In this document: in pieces, positions 7,956-17,495 of the stretch
Numbering within the stretch: the first letter of the stretch is position 1
Layout: every line of letters starts with the position of its first letter
Origin: Bacteroidia bacterium
Lineage (GTDB): Bacteria; Bacteroidota; Bacteroidia; J057; JADKCL01
Length of the DNA stretch: 64,000 nt
NCBI GenBank assembly: GCA_020635905.1
Contig: JACJYV010000002.1
Coordinates: 744,001 to 808,000, forward strand
Direction of reading: 5' to 3'
Notes under the pieces: model-generated
What the model was told of the DNA's origin: nothing
What the model saw: only the letters and a program-made list of their open reading frames with translations
Databases searched by the model: none
Position numbers and translations under genes: made by a program

Positions 7956-9098
7956 TTAATTTCCTGCGGAAAGCTTGTCTACCACCTTGCGCAATTCCTC
8001 CAATTCGCTGCGCAATTGGTTCACTTCCGTTTGCAGCGCCTCTGCCTGATCGGCTTTTTGCTGCAATTCCTGGATTTGCACCTGTTGCTCCTTGATGCCC
8101 TGCGTCAGGATGGGAACCAGGCGCACATAATCCATGACCAGAAATTCCTGGTTTTTATTTTGGTGAATCTGGTTGGGGCCAGCTTCTTTGCAAGCCTCAG
8201 TATCAAGGGTTTTGGTACGGGTCACCGTGGGAAGCACCTGCTGTACTTCCTGGGCGATAAAGCCAAATTCCTCAGTTGTGCTGAGCCCCAGATAGGGATA
8301 TTTTTCTGTGTCGTAATTATAGGTAACAGGCCGCAACTGCGTAATCATGGAAAGGGCTGCCTGCATGGGCTGGATATTCTTCTTGGTACGGGCATCTGAA
8401 ATGGTACCCAAAAACCCGGTATAGCCCAGGTCGTCGTAAAACTCGCCGCCCCAACCTGTATTGGCTCCGCCCCCGTTATACCGTGAGCCGCGCACGCCCG
8501 TTCCCTGCCATTCATTGGAAGCGCCGCGCACCCCGATGGTAGCCGCATTGGCGGGTCCGTTATAAATAGCCAACCCAAACACCCCGGCAGGGATGTAGGT
8601 GGTGCCGTTATAATCCGTGATTCCTTCAAAGCCATTATAGCCACTGGCAGTGCTGCTGTTACGACTGGCCAGGGCCACACCCGCTGCGTCTGCATTTTCA
8701 AAATTGGCCATGGAAGTTGCCCCAACGGCCGCCCCTCCGTTGGTCATATGCAGCATATTGCCAGGAGCAGTAGTGCGAATGCCAATATTTCCCCCAGATT
8801 CAATCGTGATGCGGGTATTGGTATTGATGGTGGCGTGACCAATCATGAACTTGTCTGCGTTGCTGTCGTCCACTCCCATGGTGAAAGCCGTCGCGTTATT
8901 CAACCTGAACTGAACCACCGGGTCGCCGTTGGCGGCATTATTATTGACAATGATACCGTCCGTGGCGGCATTGCCCTCAACATGCAGTTTCATGGCCGGG
9001 GTCGCTATTCCTATCCCCACATTTTGAGCAAAGGCACCGTTGGTTAAAAGCAAAAAAGAAGCAACAAGCAAGGTTGATTTGATTAGTAATTGTTTCAT
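7956..9098 (-). CDS. Secreted tail-fibre-like protein with C-terminal Peptidase_S74 (intramolecular chaperone) domain
   Basis: The product has 380 residues with a signal peptide (about 1-24, ending SFLLLTNGAFAQ). The middle is repetitive, Gly/Ala/Asn-rich and beta-like. An S74 domain begins at S-D-A-R-T-K-K-N-I-Q-P-M (about 234) and includes L-R-P-V-T-Y-N-Y and E-E-F-G-F-I-A-Q-E-V. A heptad-patterned coiled coil closes the protein (QIQELQQKADQAEALQTEV...). S74 domains trimerise fibre proteins and may cleave themselves at the leading serine. Bacteroidota encode many such secreted proteins outside prophages, and no phage genes surround this one. The function of the fibre is unknown. Confidence 0.8.
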   Translation of the reverse strand: MKQLLIKSTLLVASFLLLTNGAFAQNVGIGIATPAMKLHVEGNAATDGIIVNNNAANGDPVVQFRLNNATAFTMGVDDSNADKFMIGHATINTNTRITIESGGNIGIRTTAPGNMLHMTNGGAAVGATSMANFENADAAGVALASRNSSTASGYNGFEGITDYNGTTYIPAGVFGLAIYNGPANAATIGVRGASNEWQGTGVRGSRYNGGGANTGWGGEFYDDLGYTGFLGTISDARTKKNIQPMQAALSMITQLRPVTYNYDTEKYPYLGLSTTEEFGFIAQEVQQVLPTVTRTKTLDTEACKEAGPNQIHQNKNQEFLVMDYVRLVPILTQGIKEQQVQIQELQQKADQAEALQTEVNQLRSELEELRKVVDKLSAGN

Positions 9099-9190
9099 TT
9101 AACTCTTTTTTCACGAAATACACCAACTACTAAGATATTCGAAATTTTCGAGAATATATAGCAAAAATGAATACCAACCCGACAAGGATT

Positions 9191-9221
9191 AAAAAAATCC
9201 CGACCACCGAAGGGGCCGGGA
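9191..9221 (-). terminator. Rho-independent terminator after the gene ending at 9318
   Basis: On the minus strand a 10-bp stem with one wobble and one mismatch (9198-9207 with 9212-9221) closes a TTCG tetraloop and is followed by TTTTTTT. It lies about 97 bp past the stop codon at 9318. Confidence 0.75.
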
Positions 9222-9317
9222 AATTAAAGTGGTTTTTATTCAGGAATGTTTCTCAGGTTCCGTTTCGCTGTTTGGTGTTATCAGATCAGAGTTTGAAAGT
9301 CATTACCTGTGGCAGGC

Positions 9318-10649
9318 TCAGTTCATTTCAATTCCTCCTTCGTCCAGTGCGGGAAAAACATTGTCAGGGACCAGCCCCAGCCACACATCAGATCGGGGAG
9401 TAAGGAAAATTTCACGGTAAACGGAAGTATTCAACTGACCCAGCGCATCCTGGTAGTCATTGGCAATAAACCAGTCATGGAGACGCAAATGCTGCATTAT
9501 TTCATTGCGTACCGTTTCGACCGGGGTGCCTTCCTCAATGACTTTGATATCCTGTTCAAGTGCAATTTCGTTCGCATATTTCTGAGGATCTTTGGCTTTG
9601 AACAAAGCCCTGCTGTTGTCATCAATTTTCATTTTCAGGCCATAATCAGCTGCCAGCTTCTGCCACAAGGCCAGCTCTTTCCCGTTTTCACCCTCAATCA
9701 GTCCCCAGGGATCCAGTGGGACATTGCCGTCGAGTTGTCTTCCCATGGAAGGGATTTTGACCGGGTTGAGGTCTGCGACCTGCCTCAGGATAGGCATTTC
9801 CACTCTGGCTTTGCTCATGGTAAATCGCTCAGCTGACAGGGCCGAGGCCAATGGATCAGGGGCTGGCTCCACTGAAATCTCGTTTTCGCGGGCAAAGGCT
9901 GCAATTTTTTCACGTTCAGTCTGGTGGAAGGCAAGAATAATCTCGCGAGCCTCCGTGGCTTCCAGTCCTTTGACCTGCTGATAAAGGGCTTCGCCCTTTT
10001 GCAACTGAGCCAGAAATGACTCTGGGGTATTCATCCCGGGAATGGCATCCAGGGGTTTGCCATTGGGATCGAGGATATAATGAATGGAGTTGCCCGTAAT
10101 GGTGCGCTTCAACACGCGGCCATCGCCATAATCAATGGTTACCACAGGCACGGGCCGCTCAGAACTCCAGTGCAGAATGTAATTTTCCCGCATAAATTTG
10201 GAAACAGCGGAATTGGCGTACAAAACCGTACGAAACATGCGGGAATTGGCACAACTCAAATCGTCGGTCAGATTGCCGAGCATGCGCAGGGAAAGAATAG
10301 GCTTTTGCTCCTTCTGCGCCGCCAATTTAGCCTGGGTTAAATCCGTGTACCAGTAAAGCTGGGCATACCAGGAGTCTTTTTGGCCCGCGATCTGGTCAAG
10401 GGTCTGGTGAAGGGAAAGAATTTGATTGCGGTCTTTCTGCAGAAATTCTTCCTCATGGGCTGCGATGAAAAGTTCGATTCCTTCGGGACCAAGGCTCCTC
10501 AATTGGGCAATTGCTTCTTTGGCTTCCTGTGCATCCGTGGAAACGGCCCTGGTAGCCAGGTTGCCCACATCAGCATGGATAGCCATCAGCACAATTGGAA
10601 CCAGCAGCAGGGGGGAGAGAAGCAGGGTTTTCATGTAGGTTGAGATCAT
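9318..10649 (-). CDS. Secreted protein of unknown function, possibly thioredoxin-like fold
   Basis: The product has 443 residues; the second ATG (10634, MKTLLLSPLLLVPIV...) is an equally good start for the signal peptide. The segment at about 115-215 has the outline of a thioredoxin-like domain, QKPILSLRMLGNLTDDLSCANSRMFR followed by Y-I-L-D-P-N-G-K-P-L, but no CxxC. The remainder is helical and charged. I do not recognise a family. It stands alone, with its own terminator downstream. Confidence 0.55.
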   Translation of the reverse strand: MISTYMKTLLLSPLLLVPIVLMAIHADVGNLATRAVSTDAQEAKEAIAQLRSLGPEGIELFIAAHEEEFLQKDRNQILSLHQTLDQIAGQKDSWYAQLYWYTDLTQAKLAAQKEQKPILSLRMLGNLTDDLSCANSRMFRTVLYANSAVSKFMRENYILHWSSERPVPVVTIDYGDGRVLKRTITGNSIHYILDPNGKPLDAIPGMNTPESFLAQLQKGEALYQQVKGLEATEAREIILAFHQTEREKIAAFARENEISVEPAPDPLASALSAERFTMSKARVEMPILRQVADLNPVKIPSMGRQLDGNVPLDPWGLIEGENGKELALWQKLAADYGLKMKIDDNSRALFKAKDPQKYANEIALEQDIKVIEEGTPVETVRNEIMQHLRLHDWFIANDYQDALGQLNTSVYREIFLTPRSDVWLGLVPDNVFPALDEGGIEMN

Positions 10650-10856
10650 GATTTTCAGATTAAGTTTTCCTCAACTTACGGGATAATTGCACCCTGGGAA
10701 ATGACAACTGAGCGAAGGAACGGGTTGGCGGGGTGAAATGGCGGGATGAGAAACTGAAAAAAAATTCCCTTTCTCCTATAAATCCTCTTTTCTCTTGATT
10801 TTTCAAGCGCCAAGAGATTAATTTGCGCAAATTATTATCACCAAAATCAGAATACC

Positions 10857-11567
10857 GTGGGAAGAGCGTTTGAATACCGCAAAGCCGCCAAAATGGCACG
10901 TTGGGGCAAAATGTCCAAATTATTTCCAAAACTGGGTAAAGCCATTACCGTCGCTGCCAAAGAAGGCGGTCAGGACCCGGAAATGAATGCCAAATTGCGT
11001 ACCGCAATTCAGAATGCCAAGGCCAATAACATGCCCAAGGACAACATTGATGCGGCCATCAAACGGGCCGCAGGCAAGGATGCCCAGGACATTCAGGAAC
11101 TGAATTACGAAGGCAAAGGCCCTCACGGCGTATTGATTTTCATTGAAGCTGCCACTGAAAATACCAATCGCACCGTAGCCAATGTCAAGGCCTACCTCAG
11201 CAAATCAGGAGGTGGACTGGTGCCCACAGGTTCCCTGGAATTCCTTTTTTCACGGCAGGCCGTGTTTCAGTTCAAAGCTTTTGACGGCATGGATCTGGAA
11301 GAACTGGAACTGGATCTGATCGACGCAGGCCTGAACAAGATCGAACAGGACGAGGACAACGTCACCGTGTATGGTGAATGGACCAGTTTTGGGGATCTTT
11401 CCAAAGCTTTTGAGGAAAAAGGAATTGAGATTACTGAATCTGGCTTGCAGCGTTTCCCCACCAGCCCCGTTTCATTTACGGACGAAGAATTTGCCGACAT
11501 CACCAAGCTGCTCGACAAACTCGAAGACGACGAGGACATCCAGGCCGTTTACACCAATATGGACTGA
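10857..11567 (+). CDS. yebC: YebC/PmpR-family transcriptional regulator or translation factor
   Basis: The product has 236 residues. The start is GTG at 10857, because the conserved Bacteroidota N-terminus GRAFEYRKAAKMARWGKMSK begins right there; an ATG start would cut it. Other family blocks are present: KLGKAITVAAKEGG, NAKANNMPKDNIDAAIKRAAG, YEGKGPHGVLIFIEAATEN and GSLEFLFSR, with an acidic C-terminus. YebC-family proteins bind DNA or act on ribosomes stalled at proline stretches. A TTG (10795) followed after 21 nt by TAATTTG (10819-10825) is a weak promoter candidate. Confidence 0.95.
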   Translation: MGRAFEYRKAAKMARWGKMSKLFPKLGKAITVAAKEGGQDPEMNAKLRTAIQNAKANNMPKDNIDAAIKRAAGKDAQDIQELNYEGKGPHGVLIFIEAATENTNRTVANVKAYLSKSGGGLVPTGSLEFLFSRQAVFQFKAFDGMDLEELELDLIDAGLNKIEQDEDNVTVYGEWTSFGDLSKAFEEKGIEITESGLQRFPTSPVSFTDEEFADITKLLDKLEDDEDIQAVYTNMD

Positions 11568-11569
11568 TC

Positions 11570-11597
11570 AGTCCACGGTTGACGGTCGATAGTCCAC
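11570..11597. repeat. Short heptameric repeat (4 units)
   Basis: Four consecutive 7-bp units (AGTCCAC, GGTTGAC, GGTCGAT, AGTCCAC) start 2 bp after the yebC stop codon. Their period matches the longer heptamer arrays at 23627, 23751 and 25180. Confidence 0.55.
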
Positions 11598-11615
11598 TGT
11601 TTTTTGTCCTGATTT

Positions 11616-13094
11616 TTAACTGCAGTTGTAATCTGCGGGATGGAATCTGCGCAGCATGCGCCTGAATTGCCAGGTGTAACCTGGCCATAAGGTCGTATTC
11701 TTTCCCTCCTGATTGACATACCAACTCATGCAGCCACCTACATTCCAGATTGTGCCTTTCAGTCGTTCCTGCACCTCCTGATTAAATTTATCCTGCATCT
11801 CCTTTTTCACCTCCACCCGCGTAATCCCTTCTTTTTCCATCGCATCCAGCGCTGACATGATGTACTGTACCTGGCTTTCTATGATGTGGATGATGGAATT
11901 ATGTCCCAATCCTGTATTTGGCCCGACAACGATAAAAAAATTGGGAAATCCGGCCACGGTGGTTCCCAGATAGGCCTCCCCACCTTTGGCCCATAAATTC
12001 CGCAAATCGACCCCATCCCGACCCAAAAACTCAAAGGGCGCCATTTGCTCGGCCGCTTCAAATCCCGTGGCATACACGATCAGATCCACTTCATAGCTTT
12101 TGCCAGAACTGGTTTTTATGTGGTTGGAATCCATTTTCAGAATAGATTCCGTTTCCAGCACCACATTTTTTCGGGTCAGCGCAGGATAATAATCATCTGA
12201 GCGCAGCACCCTTTTGCAGCCCATGTCATAATCTGGAATGAGCTGCTTGCGCAGGTTGGGATCACGGATCGCCTTGTTCAGATTGCGCAAAGCCATGCGT
12301 TTTGCGGTTTTCATCAGGCCGGGAAAGGTCACGAAGGCAATGGCCCTTGATTCAAATTTCCAGTAAAGAGCTTCCCGGGCCAGCTTTTGCATCCAGGGAA
12401 ATCTGCGGTAACGGTTTCTCCTGGCTTCAGAGACGGGCTTATCCTTTCTGGGCATAACCCAGGGAGGTGTTCGTTGGAATAAAATCAATTCCTTCATCTC
12501 GTTTGCAATGGCTGGAACCACCTGAATGGCGCTGGCGCCTGTGCCAATCACCGCCACCCGTTTCCCCTTGAGCGAAATATCGTGCTGCCAGTGCGATGTA
12601 TGCCAGGACGGCCCGGCAAAATTTTCCCGGCCCGGGATTTCAGGAAGCTTAGCTTTATTCAAAGGACCTGTACTTCCAATTGCAAATCTGGCCCGAAAAA
12701 TATCCCCCTTTTCCGTTTCAGCCTCCCAAAGTCCCTCCTGCTCCAGCCATTGGGCCTTCACCACATTCTGACCCGTCAGAATGTGCGGCCCCAACCCGTA
12801 ACGGTCCACACAATGTTCCATGTAAGCCATGATATTATCGTGGGGACTGTAATCCCGCTGCCAGTGGGGCCAGGTCTCAAAGGAATAGGAATACAACAGC
12901 GAAGGCACATCACAAGCCGCACCCGGGTAGGTGTTGTCCCGCCAGGTTCCCCCCATTTGATCTCCCCGTTCCAGCACTGCAAAGGAATATTTGCCCTGTT
13001 GCTTCAGTTTGATGGCCATACAAAGGCCGGCAAAACCTGCTCCTGTAATCAGCACGTCAAAAAATTGAATGGAACGGGATTCGGTCATGAGCAA
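11616..13094 (-). CDS. FAD-dependent Baeyer-Villiger-type monooxygenase
   Basis: The product has 492 residues. Two Rossmann motifs are visible: G-A-G-F-A-G (18-23, FAD) and G-T-G-A-S-A (184-189, NADPH). Between them lies the Baeyer-Villiger fingerprint F-x-G-x-x-x-H-x-x-x-W as F-A-G-P-S-W-H-T-S-H-W (159-169). GGTWRDNTYPGAACDVPS is also typical of the class. These enzymes insert oxygen next to a carbonyl, turning ketones into esters. The substrate is unknown. A possible promoter is TTTG (13135-13132), then 19 nt, then TAAACTTA (13112-13105). Another in-frame ATG lies at 13088. Confidence 0.9.
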   Translation of the reverse strand: MLMTESRSIQFFDVLITGAGFAGLCMAIKLKQQGKYSFAVLERGDQMGGTWRDNTYPGAACDVPSLLYSYSFETWPHWQRDYSPHDNIMAYMEHCVDRYGLGPHILTGQNVVKAQWLEQEGLWEAETEKGDIFRARFAIGSTGPLNKAKLPEIPGRENFAGPSWHTSHWQHDISLKGKRVAVIGTGASAIQVVPAIANEMKELILFQRTPPWVMPRKDKPVSEARRNRYRRFPWMQKLAREALYWKFESRAIAFVTFPGLMKTAKRMALRNLNKAIRDPNLRKQLIPDYDMGCKRVLRSDDYYPALTRKNVVLETESILKMDSNHIKTSSGKSYEVDLIVYATGFEAAEQMAPFEFLGRDGVDLRNLWAKGGEAYLGTTVAGFPNFFIVVGPNTGLGHNSIIHIIESQVQYIMSALDAMEKEGITRVEVKKEMQDKFNQEVQERLKGTIWNVGGCMSWYVNQEGKNTTLWPGYTWQFRRMLRRFHPADYNCS

Positions 13095-13159
13095 TTGGAA
13101 AGCCTAAGTTTAGACTTTTGTCCTGAAAATCCAAAGGGCAACCAGTTTCAGGCTTACAA

Positions 13160-13191
13160 CCAAAAACTCCCGACTAAAAACCAGTCGGGAG
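13160..13191 (-). terminator. Rho-independent terminator after the RQC-HRDC gene
   Basis: A perfect 9-bp stem (CTCCCGACT, 13167-13175, with AGTCGGGAG, 13183-13191) and a 7-nt loop are followed on the minus strand by TTTTTGG, about 70 bp past the stop at 13262. Confidence 0.85.
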
Positions 13192-13261
13192 GGAGGTTCC
13201 CAAGCGCAAAAAGAAACCAGGGAAACTACGATCAAATGGATCATACATTAAAAAGAATCTT

Positions 13262-14251
13262 CTAAACTGCGATCTGCATTTCTTCCCGACGATGCTCAGC
13301 GACGTAAAGGCGGCAAAGCTTCAGGGTGTTGTAATCAATTCCAAGCACCTGGAAAGCAGCCTTTAATTCAGGAGTCTCGGCCTGACGGAAAAATTCTGCT
13401 CCTTTATACAGGACTTTGCTGTCCACATTTTCTTCAATCCAGGGACGCATATCAATTACTCCCTCCTGGTGCAATTTTTCGAGATAATTGTAGATGGTGC
13501 TTTCCTTCAGCTCCATTTCCCGTGCAATTTCCCCCACATTCCATCCCTCTTTGAAATAACGGCTTACCACGGCTGCTCTTTCTTCTTGAATGGGACTACT
13601 CACCCTTTCAAAGGGCTCTCCACTGGCCATTTTGGCTTTGATTTCTTCCTTTTCATGGATGTGATCAGCAATGGCCTGCAGAATTTCAACCCCCAGATTA
13701 TCGGCCCTGAAAAGATCCATCCCGGGAATTTTCCTCAATTTGGCTTCCGTGTCGGGGAGTTCCCAGAGGAGGCGGTCCATGGTGTAGCCCGGGATAATTT
13801 TATAAGGGGGTTGGCCGGTTTCAGTGGCAAATTCATCCCGGATTCTTCTCAGCGTCACTTCGAGCTGAGCACGGCCGCGATTGTAGCGGATTTTGGAGGC
13901 CCAGACCATCGTTTCTGTTGGCTTTTCCAGGAAAGCCATGCCCTGAACGGAAGGCTTGATGGTTTGGGCGAATTTGTCCGTAGCTTCGATCAGGCCCAGG
14001 TTGATCATCACACTGAAATGGTTGCGGCAAATTCCCCAGGCGTGGTCTTTGAAATAACCAAAACCTTCGAGCGCCTGCCAATCTTCGCCCACCGTGGGGT
14101 CCCCACTCAGAATCCTCACGTTATTGCGCAGGCCCTGGGGTTTTTCGTAAGTGGTCATGGTTTTCAGAATCTCAACACAGGCATCCTGAATGTCAACCTG
14201 TTTGTTTCCTTTAAAAAGTTCTTTGGGGTTTGCTTTGCTTGAATTTTTCAT
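13262..14251 (-). CDS. RecQ C-terminal-like protein (RQC + HRDC + HTH) lacking the helicase domain
   Basis: The product has 329 residues. Residues about 22-115 look like the RQC winged helix (VEILKTMTTYEKPQGLRNNV, H-F-S-V-M-I-N-L-G-L-I). Residues about 130-200 are an HRDC domain (PPYKIIPGYTMDRLL, LRKIPGM, NLGVEILQAI). Residues about 220-290 are the helix-turn-helix often found at the very end of RecQ (EERAAVVSRYFKEGW, EIAREMELKESTIYNYLEKL). No DEAD/helicase motifs precede it: the 261 bp upstream are non-coding. The N-terminus starts cleanly at an ATG, so this looks like a stand-alone DNA-binding accessory protein rather than a fresh truncation. The domain assignment is by pattern, and the role is unknown. 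Confidence 0.7.
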   Translation of the reverse strand: MKNSSKANPKELFKGNKQVDIQDACVEILKTMTTYEKPQGLRNNVRILSGDPTVGEDWQALEGFGYFKDHAWGICRNHFSVMINLGLIEATDKFAQTIKPSVQGMAFLEKPTETMVWASKIRYNRGRAQLEVTLRRIRDEFATETGQPPYKIIPGYTMDRLLWELPDTEAKLRKIPGMDLFRADNLGVEILQAIADHIHEKEEIKAKMASGEPFERVSSPIQEERAAVVSRYFKEGWNVGEIAREMELKESTIYNYLEKLHQEGVIDMRPWIEENVDSKVLYKGAEFFRQAETPELKAAFQVLGIDYNTLKLCRLYVAEHRREEMQIAV

Positions 14252-14512
14252 CGAATTAAACTTTTAATTTTTTACTTTGAGCAGGGCGACATTGCCCGCC
14301 GACAACACAAAGATGCGGGGGCTTTTTCGCCTAAAAATGGAAAGCAAAGGGGCAAAAGTAACAGGCTGGACCCCCCCTGAAGCAGGGTATAAGCAGACAT
14401 TCCAACCCATTCAACAAACTCACTATCAGAGAATTAACCCTCTGGAAAGAAAATCCAAAAAGTAACATAGTTGAGCCCGAAAAAAAGTTTAAAATTTTTC
14501 TAAATTCGTTTC

Positions 14513-15460
14513 ATGCATCCCGTTATTACCCCCGAAGAAATCCAGAAAACTGCGGAGAAAATCCGCCCGTTTATCCATAAAACGCCCGTTTTGACCAGTC
14601 GCGCTGTCAATGAACTGACTGGAGCAGAAATTTTTTTTAAGTGTGAAAATTTTCAACGGGTGGGTGCCTTTAAGATGCGGGGAGCGGCTAACGCCCTGGC
14701 CTCTTTGACCAGGGCCGAAATGGAAAATGGCGTGGCGACCCACTCCTCTGGCAACCACGCCCAGGCCCTGGCCCTGGCCGCAAAAATGCAGGGCATTCCT
14801 GCCTACATCGTCATGCCCGAAAATGCTCCCAGGGTAAAAGTGGAGGCTGTAAAGGGCTACGGAGCGGAAATTACCTTTTGCGAACCCAACCTGGCTGCCC
14901 GTGAAAGCACCCTGGTACAGGTGGTAAAAAATACAGGCGCCGCTTTTGTGCATCCCTTCAACGATTATCGCATCATCGCCGGGCAGGCCACCGCGGCATA
15001 CGAACTGATCGGGGAAGTCCCCGGGCTGGATATCATCATGGCGCCCGTGGGCGGCGGGGGATTACTGAGCGGCACGGCCCTCAGCACTTATTACTTTTCA
15101 CCTGGCAGCCAGGTGATTGCGGCCGAACCCGCCGGGGCCGACGACGCCAAACGCTCCCTCATTCGCGGGCACATAGTGCCCTCAGAGCATCCCAAAACCA
15201 TCGCCGACGGCCTGCTGACTTCGCTGGGCGAAAAAACTTTTGAGATCATCCGCACCTATGTAAATGAAATTCTGACTGTGACCGAGGAAAATATCATCCG
15301 CGCCATGCGCCTGCATTGGGAACGCATGAAAATCGTGGTGGAACCTTCGGGTGCTGTGCCCCTGGGCGCTTTGCTGGAAAGAAAATCTGACTGGGAGGGC
15401 AAAAGAATCGGGGTCATTATCTCTGGCGGCAACGTGGACCTCAATAATTTGCCCTGGTAA
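14513..15460 (+). CDS. PLP-dependent threonine dehydratase / serine racemase-like lyase
   Basis: The product has 315 residues. The PLP lysine is Lys54 in G-A-F-K-M-R-G-A, the substrate loop is S-S-G-N-H-A-Q (78-84) and the phosphate-binding glycine loop is P-V-G-G-G-G-L. There is no C-terminal ACT-like regulatory domain, so it matches the short catabolic threonine ammonia-lyase or serine racemase group rather than biosynthetic IlvA. It would convert Thr to 2-oxobutanoate or act on Ser. It is 100 bp ahead of the GCS2-CBS gene. Confidence 0.88.
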   Translation: MHPVITPEEIQKTAEKIRPFIHKTPVLTSRAVNELTGAEIFFKCENFQRVGAFKMRGAANALASLTRAEMENGVATHSSGNHAQALALAAKMQGIPAYIVMPENAPRVKVEAVKGYGAEITFCEPNLAARESTLVQVVKNTGAAFVHPFNDYRIIAGQATAAYELIGEVPGLDIIMAPVGGGGLLSGTALSTYYFSPGSQVIAAEPAGADDAKRSLIRGHIVPSEHPKTIADGLLTSLGEKTFEIIRTYVNEILTVTEENIIRAMRLHWERMKIVVEPSGAVPLGALLERKSDWEGKRIGVIISGGNVDLNNLPW

Positions 15461-15560
15461 AGCGGCCTGACCCTCCTTTTGTACAATTTCCGGGTTTTCT
15501 ACCCCCTGGTTTGCAACTTCAACTCCAAAAAATATTAATTTACCGCCCAAACACTGCAGC

Positions 15561-17495
15561 ATGGGAGAACACAAAGTCAACAGTAACCAGGATTCGAAGG
15601 AATTGCGAAATTTCATGCAGCACCTCTTTAAGGATGTGCGGGCGCTTGAGATCATGGTTGACAATGGCATGATTGAGTCGGGAATTACCCGCATTGGGGC
15701 CGAGCAGGAAATGAGCCTGATCACCCCCAACTATCTGCCCTCTCCCACTGCCATGGAATTGCTGGCTAAGATTGACAACCCCCACTTCACCAACGAACTG
15801 GCCCGGTTCAACATGGAAGTCAATCTGGATCCCCAGGTTTTCACAGGCGAAGCCCTTTCCAAAATGGAGAAGCAGTTGCGGGATTGCCTTGAATATTTTG
15901 ACGGTATCTGCGCAGAAATGGGTGTGGATTATGTTCTCACGGGAATCCTGCCCACCATTCGGGAAAGCGACCTTGAACTTGAAAACATGACTCCCAAGCC
16001 GAGGTATTTTGCTTTGAACGATGCAATCCTGCGCATGCGGGGTGGAATTCCCATAGAATACCACCTGGAAGGACAGGACCAGCTGATTACCAAGAAAAAC
16101 TCGGTCATGTTTGAGGCCTGCAACACCAGCTTTCAGGTTCATTACCAGACCTGCGCCGAGGACTTTGTCAGTGCGCACAACTGGGCACAGGCCATTACGG
16201 GGCCTGTGCTTTCCTGTGCAACCAATTCGCCCCTCCTCATGGGCAAGCGCCTCTGGCGCGAAACCCGCATTGCCCTTTTCCGCCAGGCGACGGATACCCG
16301 CTCCTCCACGGAATACATGCGCGACATCGAACCCAGGGTACATTTTGGCACCCGCTGGCTAGAAAATTCGGTCATGGATCTTTACAAAGAGGATGTGGCC
16401 CGCTACCGTGTCCTCGTCAGCAGTGATATTCAGGAAGATGCCCTGGAAGTATTGGAAAAGGGAGGAATTCCCCGGCTCCAGGCCCTCAATCTACACAACG
16501 GCACCATTTATAAATGGAACCGTGCCTGCTATGGCATTTCTGAAGGGAAGCCTCACCTGCGCATCGAAAACCGCGTATTGCCCGCAGGGCCAACCATCAT
16601 CGACGAAATGGCCAATACGGCCTTCTGGCTGGGACTCATGCATGGGCGTCCCAAAGAATACGACAACCTGCCCGCGGTCGCCGACTTTGACTGGACCAAA
16701 ATGAATTTTGCCCGCGCCACCCGTATGGGTATGGGCGCCATGTTCCGTTGGGTGGACAATAAAGTATATTCAGCCCAGGAACTGATCCTGAATGTCCTGC
16801 TGCCTATGGCCCGCGCGGGATTGGAAAAAGCCAAAATCCGCAAAAAGGACATTGACCGCTACCTGACCGTGATCCAGGAGAGGGTGGAAACGGGAAAAAC
16901 GGGTTCGCAATGGACCCTCGATTCCTATGCCAATCTGCGGAAAAAAGGAACCAAAAATGAAGCCCTGGTGGCCCTGACCGCCGGGATGAAAAAACGCCAA
17001 AAATCAAAGCTGCCTGTGCACAAGTGGAGTCAACCCAAAATAGATGAAGCCGGAAGCTGGGTCAACCGCTCCTGGCGCGTGGATCAGGTCATGTCGAGTG
17101 ACCTGTATTCTGTCAAAGAAAACGATCTGATTGATCTCGTTCCCAACATCATGAGCTGGAAAAACCTGGGTCACGTGCCCGTGGAAAATGAGTCCGGCAA
17201 ACTGGTGGGACTGGTTACTTCTGGCATGCTGGTCAAATATTACTCCACCCAGCTTTGTGATATAAATAAAGAATCGCCCTCCGTAAAAGAAATAATGGTT
17301 ACCAAAGTAATCACTGTTTCCCCGGAAACCCTGACCGTAGATGCGATTTCCCTCATGCGCAAACACAAGATTGGCTGTCTTCCTGTCGTGGCAGAAGGCA
17401 AAAAGCTGGTCGGGATTGTCACAGAAAGGGATTTTGTAAATGTGGCTGACCATTTTCTCCGGGAATTTCTGGACAATAGTAAACTGAAAAAGTGA
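15561..17495 (+). CDS. GCS2-type glutamate-amine/cysteine ligase fused to two CBS domains
   Basis: The product has 644 residues. Residues about 40-440 resemble the carboxylate-amine ligase fold of glutamate-cysteine ligase type 2, beginning with R-I-G-A-E-Q-E (44-50) and including FNMEVNLDPQVF, HYQTCAEDFVSAHN and LRIENRVLPAGPT. The C-terminus carries a CBS pair: VDQVMSSDLYSVKEND...GKLVGLVTSGML (about 505-565) and VKEIMVTKVITVSPETLTV...KLVGIVTERDF (about 575-632). CBS pairs usually sense adenine nucleotides, so ligase activity may respond to energy state. The gene overlaps the following AstE-like gene by GTGA, suggesting coupled translation. The substrate is not known; it need not be glutathione synthesis. 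Confidence 0.8.
   Translation: MGEHKVNSNQDSKELRNFMQHLFKDVRALEIMVDNGMIESGITRIGAEQEMSLITPNYLPSPTAMELLAKIDNPHFTNELARFNMEVNLDPQVFTGEALSKMEKQLRDCLEYFDGICAEMGVDYVLTGILPTIRESDLELENMTPKPRYFALNDAILRMRGGIPIEYHLEGQDQLITKKNSVMFEACNTSFQVHYQTCAEDFVSAHNWAQAITGPVLSCATNSPLLMGKRLWRETRIALFRQATDTRSSTEYMRDIEPRVHFGTRWLENSVMDLYKEDVARYRVLVSSDIQEDALEVLEKGGIPRLQALNLHNGTIYKWNRACYGISEGKPHLRIENRVLPAGPTIIDEMANTAFWLGLMHGRPKEYDNLPAVADFDWTKMNFARATRMGMGAMFRWVDNKVYSAQELILNVLLPMARAGLEKAKIRKKDIDRYLTVIQERVETGKTGSQWTLDSYANLRKKGTKNEALVALTAGMKKRQKSKLPVHKWSQPKIDEAGSWVNRSWRVDQVMSSDLYSVKENDLIDLVPNIMSWKNLGHVPVENESGKLVGLVTSGMLVKYYSTQLCDINKESPSVKEIMVTKVITVSPETLTVDAISLMRKHKIGCLPVVAEGKKLVGIVTERDFVNVADHFLREFLDNSKLKK

Noticed and set aside
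7956..9098. Prophage indicated by the tail-fibre-like gene
   Set aside because: No other phage gene is nearby, and secreted S74 proteins are common in Bacteroidota chromosomes.
9135..9157. ATATTC-N11-GAATAT inverted repeat upstream of the S74 gene as an operator
   Set aside because: Short, AT-rich and single-copy; the inner arms are out of register, so chance is likely.
10660..10929. Open frame of 89 codons on the minus strand before and over the yebC start
   Set aside because: It is antisense to yebC, its sequence resembles no family, and it arises from low-constraint upstream DNA.
13469..14242. 257-codon plus-strand frame across the RQC-HRDC gene
   Set aside because: Antisense shadow; the minus-strand product has recognisable domains and a terminator.
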